Shown here: in pieces, positions 25,401 to 38,336 of the stretch
Position numbering within the stretch: position 1 is the first letter of the stretch
How the letters are laid out: each line of letters opens with the position of its first letter
NCBI GenBank assembly: GCA_905221605.1
Contig: CAJNDS010002840.1
Coordinates: 70,181-132,517 of the forward strand
Length of the DNA stretch: 62,337 bases
From: Symbiodinium natans
Taxonomy: Eukaryota > Sar > Dinophyceae > Suessiales > Symbiodiniaceae
Reading direction: 5' to 3'
Notes under the pieces: model-generated
Database searches by the model: none
Seen by the model: only the letters and a program-made list of their open reading frames with translations
Told to the model about the DNA's origin: nothing
Program-made: the position numbers and the translations under genes

Positions 25401-28400
25401 GAAATCCCAAAAAGCACCCAGAGTAAGAGCCACCCTGCCTTAAGCCGAAACGGCTTTGGCTGCAAATCCTCCCCCTACACCCTACACCCTACACCCTACA
25501 CCCTACACCCTACACCCTAAACCCTAAACCCTAATCCTTTTCTGCTGAGAGGCGCGCCGTTCTAGTGTGTCATCAAGTCGACCCATTCCGCTCCTTGAGC
25601 TTGTCCAGCAAGTAGCGGAACGTGTTGCCTGGGTCGACTTAGGGTTTAGGGTTTAGGGTTTAGGGTTTAGGATTTAGGGTTTAGGGTTTAGGGCTCAAGA
25701 AGACTCAAGAGAGGCGGCTTTAGGTGCCAACGGGGCCGAGTCTCTTGATGTGGAATAGTCGGCGTCGTGAACCTCAGATGGCAAAGAAAGATGCCTTGAG
25801 CCTGCCATGTCGACTGGATGCCTACCTGTCTGCAGCCTGGTGGCGAGGCATTGAAGGACTGTCCTGTGGATGCTCTCAAGTTCCGGGCGTGAGCTGGGTT
25901 TCGGCGATTTCGGGACTGCACCGCCTGGCTGAAAATAAGTTTTAACTGATCCTCCCAGCAAGGCCGGTGGGGATGTGGGCCCGCATACCTATCAGCGGAG
26001 CACTTGTAGGTACAACTGGGCCGGTACCTTGTACTAACTTGTACTAACTTACAATCACAGACCCCCCAAATAGCCCCCCACCCCCATGTAGGACTCCTCA
26101 TGCATTTCATTGGAAAAACGGTGGGATCCGGACGTGAAACCTAAACTCAACAGCAAAGTAACATAGGGGCCTTAATAATTAGAACAGTGTTTTGGGGGGC
26201 CATTATAGTAGATTCATGAAGGGGTCATAAGGGAATACTGTTCGTATTTATTCCGACCCCCCAAATTAGGCTGGCCCGCCTCACGTGCACCCTCCCCGTC
26301 AGCGAAGCCAGCAGATCTGGTAAGCCAGCTGCAGCGAGGTTCTGCTGCTGATCAAAGGGGCAGAAGACCTGCAGTGCTCTCGCAGAGCATTGGGAGAGGG
26401 TTTAGGGTTTAGGGTTTAGGGTTTAGGGTTTAGGGTTTAGGGTTCCTGTGATAGTACTACAGTTGCCGCAGAAAACCCCTCTGTGGACTGCGGAAGATCC
26501 TGTCGCTTCTGCTGCTTACTCAGGCAGACGCCATGCTTTCCACAGATGGCGCTAAAGAGCAGCTGATCCTTAGCAGAGCGCTCATCTTGGAACCCTTCTT
26601 GCGGGGTACGCTGTACCTTAACAGGGATCTCAAGAAGGACCCTACGCATGAACTCCATTTTGGGTACTTCTTAAGGGTAAGATCTCGAAAACCGGGCAGG
26701 GCGAGCCAAGGGCTTAGGTTCCGGGTTTGCGGTTTGGGGTTTCGGGCCACTTAGAGGTTCAATTGGGTAGTTCCAAGTGGGGTTTATAGGTAGGGTAACT
26801 CTAATTCGAACTGGTTATAACCTTATTTAGGGCACTTGTAATCCTACTTACAACTAACCCTGTGCCTCCCAGTAGGGCACATGTTCACAAGCTTGAAGCA
26901 TCATCATGGGTTCTTTGTTTTAGGGGGTCAGGGCTTAGGATCCATGGCTATGTTTCTCGGTAGCATCTTCCTCCCTCTTCCTCTCCAGAAAGCGCCGCTA
27001 CAAAGCCAGAGCCTCGCGTTCTATGGCACTTCTGCCTGAACTTCTAGCTGACCCTAAACCCTAAACCCTAAACCCTAAACCCTAAACCCTAAACCCTAAA
27101 CCCTAAACCCTAAACCCTAAACCCCCAAACCCCTAAACCCCTAAACCCCTTAGAACATGGAGCCCTTAAGTCTTGTTACCGTGCTGTACTACTTGCTTAA
27201 GAACTCATAGGAAGAAAAAACACTAATCCCTATACTACCCTTATAAGGATGAATATTTTCTATGTTTCTTTTTGGGGTGGAGGGGCGGGTTCTTGAGCAA
27301 TTCGTAGAATATTTATCTCTTCCTATCCCCCAGAGAAGGCGCAGCCACAAAAAGGCAGGGCAGGCAGGTATCAGGCACGACAAGCCCTCCGGAACCTTCC
27401 GCGTGAATAATGCGGTTTAGGGTTTAGGGTTTATGGCTTTAGGGTTACGGTTTAGGGTTTAGGGCCGATTCGAGATGAAGGCGCCACTGGATCACGAATT
27501 TCAGCTCCATGTCACCCCCAAATGCGCCGCAGCCCCAGAGACCGGTCACGAACTTCCTGCGGGGTATAAGGAGGGACCCCTAGAAGGGCGACATAACCCC
27601 TGTATGTACCTTATGTAGTCCTTATATTCCTAAGCAGCCCCTAAATAACCCCTAAATAACCCCTATAAGCCTAAGGCCCCTTGTCAGGGTTCCTCCTTAA
27701 GTCCCTTGACCTGTAGATTGGGATTTCCCCCCTTATACGAACAGTCCTGAACAGGGATTCTAATAGGGGGCTACTCTAATCCCCATTAAGGACTGTTAGA
27801 AAAAGGGGAACATCCCAACCCATAGACCAAAATGACAAGTGCATGTTCTGATGAAAGCCCCACCAGGCCTCCCCCCTACTGCCCCCCCACCCCATGATCG
27901 TATGTTATTCTACAGTGGGGATTGCAGGGCTGGACGGGGCCGGCAATCCCCCAATTTGCAGCCCCAACACAAAAATGTTGAGTCAAGGCATGCAAGAAAG
28001 GGTGCAAAACGATGTGGAACTCTACACGAACAGAAACCACGTACCAGGGTTTAGAAGAGAACCTAAACCCTCCCCCCCCTCTCCCGCCCCCCTCTCCCCC
28101 CCCCTTCTGCCCCCCCACCAAAAAACAAACAAAGGAAACAAAGAAATAAGTTGGTTACTACTGGGCATCCGAGTAATGCCCCGCGAGATGCCAATGCGGC
28201 GGCTCCTTTGTCCCGTCTCTTCCTCTGGCACCAGTGCTGCACAACACTTCCTGGGCCCCATGCAGCTTTCGGTCACTGGGAGATTCAGGTTTGGGGTTTC
28301 GGGTTCAGGTTCTAGAGTTTAGGGTTGCTTCCTGCCATTTTGACATGATCAACACACGGAGACTCAGGGCTCATCTTGTTTCTACTGGGTCTTAGGGGGT

Positions 28401-31400
28401 GAGTGTGGTTTGTGGGCAAGATGGGCTTTGGGAATGGCGCGGCAGGAGTTGCAAAGAACCCTTTCGCATCAGCCAGATTCTCTAACAGACATGGCCGGCA
28501 AGGCTCTCGGTTTGCGATGGCTTCGAAGCTCCGCCCACCGGCTGTTATACTAGAAGCCGTTCAGAACAAGTAGGCGGATAAAGGGGGGGTTTCCGAAAGT
28601 AGGGGTACCCTTTTTGGTGACAACGGGATCCTACTACTTGGGGGTCTATTTTCGGGGTCCCCTATGTTTAGTAAACTCTCAAAGTGCAAAACCAAGCTTC
28701 TGAACTTCTCGTTGTATCTGCTCCCCCGCATATTGGAAATTGCCCTTCCGTCTCCGGTAGCCTTGTCGGGGCGGTCTGCAACTCTTCAGCTCATGGCATC
28801 TGAACAGATGCCCTCAACCCTCAACCCTCAACCCTAAACCCTAAGCCGAGCTGCTCAACGCATCCAGAGCGACCTCGGCTGCTTCGAAGGGGTGGTGCCG
28901 CAGTCACTCTGCGTCCAACCCCTCGAGGCATGAAACGACCTTTGCTTGCCTACCTTAGAGTTTAGGGTTTAGGGTTGAGGGCTTAGGTTTTAGGGCTTAG
29001 GGCTACTTGGAGGTTCAGGGTAACTGTAAGTGGGGTTAGAAGTAGGGTAGCTCTTATTCTAACTTATTCAGGGCACCTATAGCCCTATCCTTCAAGTAGT
29101 GCAGGAAAAATATGAGTCTAAGCAGGTTGCTGAATTAACTTTTCTTTCTACTCGTCCAAATTGTAGGCAAGCCGCAGCAAAAATGGGCGGGCCGATGACA
29201 GGAGCAGGTCGACAGAATTGCTGCGGTCTCTGAACATGTCTTCCAGCACCCATGTTGTGATCGATAAATCTCCTCAAGCCACGCCCCCCTGTCGGGGTTA
29301 CCCAGTCTCGGCTAGACTGCAAGTACCCGAATGGAGGAGCATGAAGACGCTGAAACTGAAGGTCGTGCCAGGCTGAGTGTTGACTTGCCCTTGAACACTG
29401 AAACTACCATTTCCTTAAGAGCCCCAAAAAACAAGAGACAATAATCCCTTTATTCCCCCTATAAGGAAGAGTATTGTAATTTCAGGGGGTTCTTAAGAAA
29501 AAATAGTAGTGAAGTTGAGGCACCATATGAGACCTGAGTTCGTGCTATCCCGAAGGCAGTTGTTGTCCTCGCGCCAACAATCTCGACCGCCTCATGTGGC
29601 AGCATCCTCCTGCAGAAGGAGCACGCCACTGCAAGCGCACCCTAGTCTGCTGCAGGGCTTTAGGGTCTAGCTTACAGGGCTTAGGGTCCAGTTGCTTGGG
29701 CGATTCATTGACATGCCAGGCGCCACTTGCAGGCGACTGGCAGGAGCAAAAAAAGCAGTGCGGAAACGCCGGCATTCGAATCGCGAAAGGAGGCCAAGTC
29801 ACTCCACCAGGTAGATGCTCGCCAACAACTCGGGGAACTCCAGAAACATGCACTCCTCTTGCGTCCCACCTGAAGGGCGCCATGCCTTTTATTTCGCAGG
29901 CAGCACCAGATGGCACCAGCTGAATCATGCACTCGTTGGCATGGCAATGCACGTGCGGAGCTGCCGGCCTCCACTAAGAACTCCACCACCGATATATTGG
30001 TTGGCAAAATCCGCTTGCAGATGACTCGGACCTGTCCGAGCTTGGGGTTGATGGGGCAGGCAGCTGTGCTCCGTGACGGATGAACAGCCCAAGGCTCTTC
30101 GGCTCTGCTGCCATTGAGGGATTTCTGCAGCCATTGAAGGATTTACGGCTTAACCTGCTGGTTCTTGGTAGGGGAAAATGAGGGAATTAAATTGTCAATT
30201 ACCCTAAACCCTAAACCCTAAACCCTAAACCCTAAACCCTAAACCCTAAACTCTACATCCTGAACCCCTGAAGCCAAGCCGAGCTTCCATCGAAGCTGTG
30301 GATGGACACGCCGTCCTGAAATATTTGAGCGTGGGAACCGAAGACATGTAGTGGGTTCATATGTATACTACCTAAAATATATATATATATACATATATGT
30401 ATATACATATATATATATGTATATATACATATACATATATATGTATACATATATATGTCTGGTAACCCCCACACACACACACAGAACGAAACGAACCTCC
30501 TTTGGGGGCTAGCATATGCATTGTATGTGTGCATAGTACATGTATGAAGTAAAACCTGCAGGTTCCTGCACTACGCACTTCTACCGCAGGGAAATGCTTC
30601 CCCTCCTTGTCAGGGAAAGTTTCAAGTCAGCACTGTCTGGTTTGTTGTTTTAAACCCTAAGCCCTAAACCCTAAACCCTAAACCCCAAACCCTGTCATTA
30701 GGGCTTCTATGATTGGGATGGCCAATGGGATGGATGCAGGCTCTATCTTCTCGTCCTTCCGAGTCCTTCGAAGTTCCTGAGAGCTCTACTGGGTTTCGAG
30801 TTTAGGGTTTTGGGTCTAGGCTTGTCTCCTAGAATGCTGTCTTTGTGCAAGCCCCCGTCTCCAGCTGCATCTCCACCGGACAGAAGACTTCGTCACCAAC
30901 TTGCTGGGCACCACACGCCTGGTTGGGCTTAGGGTTTATGGACTTTCTTGGCCGCACTCAGCAGGGTAGCCATAAATTTAAATTTCAGCTGCCTTATTAA
31001 GAAACCCAATAAACCCAAAAAGGCTAAGGATCTAAAGTTACAGTAAAGCACCACAGAGTTTTGGTTGTAGGGTTTAGGGGCAGCCTGGGGATGTTGCAAG
31101 TTCGCGTCCGTTCCGGGGCGCTTGCAAAGGTTTCTACTTCTACTATGGAAGCTGTATTTCATATTCGAAGACTCCTTATGGTAAACCCTAAACCCTGAAC
31201 CCTAAACCCTAAATCCTAAACCCTAAACCCTAAACCCCTAAACCAAAGACTTCGCACGCCTTTCGTTTCAAGACCAAGGTCTCGTCCAGGAACTCTTTGC
31301 CTTGATCGCAGCACACTTGGGATCCACGAGGCCGCATATTGAAGGAGGGCAACTATACTTCTAACCTTTCTTTGGGTACTGATCATCCTACGTATGACTA

Positions 31401-34400
31401 CCCATGAAACTTCGAGTACGTTCTCAGGTGCCGGGGCAAGGTAAGGGGGATACGAGGTTCAGGGTTATTCACTTTGAAAGGTATCTAAGATGCTCCAGGC
31501 CTTCTTGGCGTTCAAGACTCTCGGATGGCTAAAGGCAGAAAACCTTCCGGAATCTCAACAGTCTCCATATACGGCATTGGGCTTCGGGTTTAGGGTTTTA
31601 GGCAAGTTTTAGGGTTTAGGGTTTTAGGGTTCAGGGTTTATCAACAGAGCGTCCGTCCGCAGTCCTACCGCAAGAAAGCTGCAGACTCCCGGGGCCAGCA
31701 CTCTGCTCAGACATTCCAGCGAAGTAGAGCAACACGGCCATGAGGACAAAGTTTTTCCCATCCCATTTCCTGGCATCTCGTTGGGGTTTAGGGCTTTGGG
31801 TTTAGGGTTTAGGGTTTAGGCACTTGGGGCCATTGGAGAACTTTCGATGGACTTGGGGCTTGCGTGAAGGTGGGGGGGGGGGGAGGGGGGCGGGTGTCCT
31901 TTGAGTTTTTCTGCATACAGTCGCCCTAAGTGTATTCGGTAGGCTCTTGGAGGTAGAGGGTTACATGAGACTCCGCAGTCCCAAACCGGAACGGGTAAGA
32001 GGAGCCAGCAGGGAGAGGCAAAGCAAGGGACACCCGCCGGAACGGAACAGAACTCCGGAGTCATTGGCCTCAAGAGTCACATAATTTCTTTATCCCTTAT
32101 TGGATTTAAGTACCCTTAAAGATGTAAAATGTTACCCAACTATGACAAAGAAGAACTCACAAACCCCAGCTTCCCTACGATTCCATTTAGCCATGCCGAT
32201 GTTGGGACTGCCCGCAAACAAGTCGTTGGCCTTCCTCAGGACAACTCGATTAAGAACCCTAAGACTCGCAGGCAAATACTTCAGAAACCCCGGCCTTCCC
32301 AACGATTCCATGAAGCTACATGCTGGATGCCTTTGGGAGAATACATTCAACAAGCATAATGTCATTGGCCAGGCCTGTCCAAATTGATAGAGCCACGACG
32401 ACCCAGGATTTACGTTTACATGCGTACCTTGCCTGAGGCGAAAGGACAACTTGTCTCTACTTACTCTTATCATTAAAACTTACAGTACACTTAAGAAAGG
32501 ACAACTTATCTATACTTACTCTTATTATTAAACTTACAATACACTTAAGAAAGGACAACTTATCTATACATTACTCTTATTATATAAACTTACAGTACAC
32601 TTTAAAAATCCAACACTTGCTTATGACACACGTCGATTCGTGCTCTCCATGAACAGTGCTTGCGATTCATCTTCTGGGGACTGCATGTGTGTTAAAACCA
32701 AAGGGGGGGACACTGCTTGGGATTCACCATTCGGGCACCTGATTGTTTGAAAACTTGGGCGGGTGGGGGAGGGGGCTTGCGATTTGTCGTTCGGGGATTT
32801 CATTCTTCAAACATTGTAAAGGGGTACACAGGTCATGACCCCACCAAACCAGACGGACGAGACCTATGAGAACCGCGAAAACCCGAACAAAAACAGTATG
32901 TTCTAGCGACAGACGCAGGCCGATAGCGGGACATACTCTCCAACCTTAGGCCCAAAGCCGTGCCCAAAGCCTTTAGACTTCAACCCTTGAAACCCGAGAT
33001 CCCAATTCATTCAGCTTGTTTCAAGCTTTTTGAATAGGGCCCGCATCCAAAATTCAAGATTGCAGATACCTGGGTAACTTTGAGTGGGGATCTCGGCCTC
33101 AAGACGCCCAAGACGGAAATCATGACCCGAAAATGACCCGAAAGTCTCCCGAAAAGCTTCGATCTTCAATCTTCATTTTCCGTCTCAAAGTTCATAAAGT
33201 TCTCAAGACGGAAACCGACGGCTGAAGATTGATGATTCCAGGGACGCTCCCAGGAGTGTGTTCGACTTCAATCTTGGGCGTCTTGCATTTTCAAGAGATT
33301 CAAGGCGCCCAAGCCCAACAGTCTCCCTGGAATCTTCAACCTTCAATATATCGAGAATAAAATTCTGAAGATTCCCTAAACCCTAAACCCCTAAACCATC
33401 CTAAACCATCCTAAACCCCTAAACGCAAAACCCGAAACCCTAATTCTTAAGACCCATGAGCCGGAAATCGAAGGCTCAAGATCGAAGATTCCGGGGTGCT
33501 CCTGAGAGATGTCGATTTCAAACTTGGGCCGCTGGAACCTTAAGCCCAAGAATATCCCGGAATCTCACGTTCAAGATGACAGCAGATGGTTGTTCTTAGA
33601 CAGCAGCAGATGGTGCTCATGTTCCCTTCATCTGTGAGGTGTGGTGCTTAAGGTTTAGTTCTCAAGGTTATAGAGGGACCAATCATTAATGGTGGATTCT
33701 TCGTGGTGGTACTTCGTTCTCTTCACGCATCATGACTCCTTGATCTGGGGGAAAAGGTACTAGAATGAAGGGTCCAGATGGTAAGGCTTCATGGAGGGTC
33801 TTATAATAGGAGCTGACAGGAGAATAAGGGGGAAAGTGACAAGGAATTGATGGTTTTGTTCCTATAGGTGAAGAGATCACGTCCCGAAGGTTGGATTTCT
33901 GGGTCACTTAACGGGCCATTATGTTTACGCCCTTATAAACTACATAATAACCCAACATTGAATAAGACGTGCGTAATAATAGAATAATCTGCCCGTGTAA
34001 TACTATTAATAAAGGTGTAGTGCTCACTACTTTAACTTGATGCGGAAATTACATAAACAAAAATATAGATCGTTGGTGGGTGGTGGGGGTGGGGGGGGGG
34101 GGGGGGGGGGGGGGGTAACTTAGGGGGGCGGGGTAACTCTATGGTACCCCCCCCCCCCCTCCCAAAAACAAATCCATGTTTTCATGTAATTTCCACTATA
34201 TGTGTATATATGTATACATACACACACCGTAGACCCACAACAGTTCAAGCCTAAACCCAAATAAGAACAAGTAGACCCACGAGTAACCTAGGAATAGAAA
34301 GGGTGTCCTTTTGGTGTACAAGGGCCTAAACGGGAACCTAAACCTGGAAGATAAGGGAATAAGGGCCTACTCGGGGTCCTAGTTCCCCTAAACCCTAAAC

Positions 34401-36177
34401 CCTAAACCCCAAACCCCAAAAACCCTAAACCCCAAACCCGGGCCTGCAATCGTAACACCAAAGTTTCTCGAAGCTGAAGCCCGGCAGGTCCAGACCTTCC
34501 CGCCTCCCGAGGTCTCGCGTCTTTCTTTCGGGGGGACTGGGTGGCCTGGATCTAGGGTTTAGGGTTTAGGGTTTAGGGTTTAGGGTTTAGGGTTTAGGGT
34601 TTAGGGTTTAGGCGGTTTTAGGGTATAGGGTTTAGGGTTTAGGGTTTAGGGTTTAGGGTTTGGGGCTTAGGGTTTAGGGAAAGCCCCTAATATAAAACGA
34701 TGAGGCCTGAGATGATGATAGGTGGCCCTTTAGCCGAGCTGGCTATTTGGGCTAGCTTCTACCAAGAACAATGCAAAGGAAACATGAGGGGAGAATGTGG
34801 GTATCGGTTCATGTTTTCATGGCTGTCAGGATTAGAGGGCTCCAGGAAGATGAGCTATAAGGGTTTGGGGTGTCTAGGGCGCTGAACAGTTTAAAGAGTA
34901 GTCCAAAACCCCTAAACCCCTAAACCCCTAAACCCCTATACCCCTAAACCACTATACCCCTAATCCCCTCAACCCTAAACCAATAAACCCCTAAACCCTA
35001 AACCAGCAAAACGACGTATGTGAGGCTCAAGAGTGCTTGGGGACGTGGGGGCCTGGAAGAAAGTTTGCTGCAAGAATCTGGGCTGCGCTGTATCCCAGAG
35101 GGTCCAATGTATCTGCTTGGGCCTTCAGAGGGGTTTAGGGGCTTAGGGGGTTTAGGGGTTTAGGGGTTTAGGGGTTTAGGGGGTTTAGGGGTTTAGGGGT
35201 TTAGGGGCTTAGGGGGTTTAGGGGGTTAGGGGTTTAGGGGTTTAGGGGTTTAGGGTTCCTATACAATGGCTTCAGGGCTCAGACATATACGACATAGGTA
35301 CATAAACCCTCAAGGGATTATTTCTACAAGGGGCTTTACGGGAACCAACAACGATCCGGGCAATCTTTAGCCAAAATGTTGACCGCCGTCCGGATCGAAA
35401 CAACTGCCAGCCGACAATCCTTTGTGTGCTGTTTCGGATTGCAGTGCTCCATCGGGTGGCTTTGGGTACTTCTTTGGGCTTCTTGGTCAACGTCATCCGA
35501 AAACTGTAGGAACTGCAACATGAACACTGAAGGGCCCAAAACAGCTCGCCTTAACCCTCCCTAACGAAGCTTAAAAGCCCATCTTTGCGTCCCTTCCCCA
35601 TGCCCTTCCCTGCAGCCGGATGCCTGCTGTACCAGTCCCTCTGGAGGAAACCAAAGAACCCCGCAGCCAAGATTTCCAAGCACTGCAGTCTCGACACCGT
35701 CAGCCTGGAGGACAGTGTGTTGAACCGCTACGGTTTTGGACGAACACCGAACGATTGCAGAAAAGCCTAAGTCTGAGGCAGCTGACTTTTTGACATGCGC
35801 CCTGAAAACTGAGCTGAATATCTCACCCAACAATACACCTCCTCGTGTTCAAGCCTAACGCCCGAAGCATCCAACATGCTTGGCGGTCCTGGTGATGGAA
35901 GTCTGCCCGGATGCCGGCTGCTGCTGCTGCCTCGACCCAAGCGATAATGAACCCTAAACCCTAAACCCTAAACCTTAAACCCTAAACCCTAAACCCTAAA
36001 CCCCTAAACAATATGACATAATGACTTCAACCCCAAGCACTGGACCGGGTCTCATGGCCTCTGAGCCTGTGCCCCGCCTTGGGCCGGTCTACTCATCAAG
36101 ATATGCAATATCCACGAGTATGCCATTGTCTCAAGGAGAACCCATACTGGGGATCTAGGGTGCTGGACACTTAGACA

Positions 36178-36213
<36 letters not shown>

Positions 36214-38305
36214 CCTGTGCCCACCATCACCATCCTCCCCAAACCCTCGTGATCCGTAGTGACCCGCCCTGCACCCAGGTCCGAAACAATCCCCTGTCTT
36301 AATGCCAACAAGGCTCTGGATCGAAAACCTCAGAAAACACGTGAGAACTTATCGGTGGATCTGGGGTCTTCGGGCTTTCAGGTTTGCCTTATTTTGCAAA
36401 CGCCGCCACACAGGATGTGCGTGGCAGTCCACGCTTAAGGTTGACTTCTGATCAAACCCCCAAGCATCAAGTGGGTAATACAACTGCGCCACATCACAAA
36501 ATCAAAGTTTGAGGGAGAGCGAGTGCTGACACTGCTTAATCCTAAAGCATCCTGATCCTTGGACCGTTTACCTTGAACCCTACACTTTACATACTCCAGA
36601 CTTTTGACATCGGCCTCGATTTGGAGTCGAGTTTGGGCGCTTCTTTTGCGGCCGTGGGGATTGGGGGCGGAGGTGAACTTGCCGGCGTAGTTATACCTAG
36701 TAGACCATAACATTGACAATGCGTGAAACTCTCATGAGTATATATGTACAGTACTGGGAGAACTTGCTAGCAAAGCTTGACTCCTCCGGCCGACATTTAT
36801 CCGGCAGATACAGCTGGCTGCTTGAATCCTCATATCAGATACAGATACACTGGGGTAGGTTTGGGGGCCCTGTAAAAACCAAAGTTTATGGCTTTGTAAG
36901 GATTACCTAGGGGATTAAGGGTACTAAACAATACACAATGAGCCTTTTTATGGCTTGGTAGGGATTACATAGAGGATTAAGGGTTATAAAAACCGAAAAC
37001 ATCATGTTTATGGCTTTGTAAGGATTGCATAGCGGATTCAGGGTAATAAAAAGCAAACAACTATGCTCAAACCTACCCCTGGTACAGATAGGCCGCCTCT
37101 GCAAGAGCTCGAGTAGATGAGGATTAGGGTTTAGGGTTTAGGGCTTGGGGTGTAGGGTTTCAGGTAGAGAGAGTGGAGAGTCCGTTTTTCGGCCATGGTC
37201 GCGCGCAACAGTTTCGGTTCAGGTGGTAAAGTGTTCCGCGGGAAGGCCTGCAATCGCACACACACTTTGGCTTGGCATGAACTGATGCAGTGATCACGGT
37301 ACCAACATGTACCAACCACCAGACCCACAACACACTCAAGAGGAGTCAAGAAGAAGGGAAGAATGAAAAGGAGCATGGTTGCCTGTCTCGGGACTTCAGG
37401 GTACATGATGTCACAAGCAGTGTGGTATCTCACTCTACATGCAGGTACGTCCAGGTGATCAGCCTGGATATCCTCCCAACTCATAAGCAGCTTCATTGGC
37501 AGTGAGCTTATGAGCGGGTCACTGCCCCCTGCAAATGGAAATGTCAATCACAGCGATCACCATGTTCAGGCGTTTACACACACACACGCCCCGAAGGGCG
37601 AAAAGGACGCGAAGAAGCAAGCAGGTGTCAGCAAGCCAGTCATGAACAGCAACAAGAGATCAATGACATGTCAGTTTAAGGATTCCGGATACCTTGAGCG
37701 CGTGCCTACCTGGTCCTCCTACCTGCACGTGCACAGACGATCTACCTGCACTCCTAGGGAAAGCACATGTTCAGCAAGCTGTCTCTACTGATCAACCCTT
37801 GACCGCGGCCCTTGACCGTGCAGTGACCGATGATCCCGATGAAGCCCACTGTGGGCACATGTCATCCTACTGCAGATGATCCCGATGGATGAGAACAAGC
37901 GTCTGCAACGTTGTGATTCACTCATCCGCTATCGCGGGCTCGGGCACATGCCCCTGAGATCTGGCCCCATGTCGGGAAAAACCAGAACTGGTACACACTT
38001 TGGCTTGGCATGAACTGATGCAGTGATCACGGTACCAACATGTACCAACCACCAGACCCACAACACACTCAAGAGGAGTCAAGAAGAAGGGAAGAATGAA
38101 AAGGAGCATGGTTGCCTGTCTCGGGACTTCAGGGTACATGATGTCACAAGCAGTGTGGTATCTCACTCTACATGCAGGTACGTCCAGGTGATCAGCCTGG
38201 ATATCCTCCCAACTCATAAGCAGCTTCATTGGCAGTGAGCTTATGAGCGGGTCACTGCCCCCTGCAAATGGAAATGTCAATCACAGCGATCACCATGTTC
38301 AGGCG

Positions 38306-38336
<31 letters not shown>

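Noticed and set aside
25688-26110. Long overlapping open frames on both strands
   Set aside because: They fall in the PARG intron between exons 26272-26368 and 25573-25628, whose phases fit without them.
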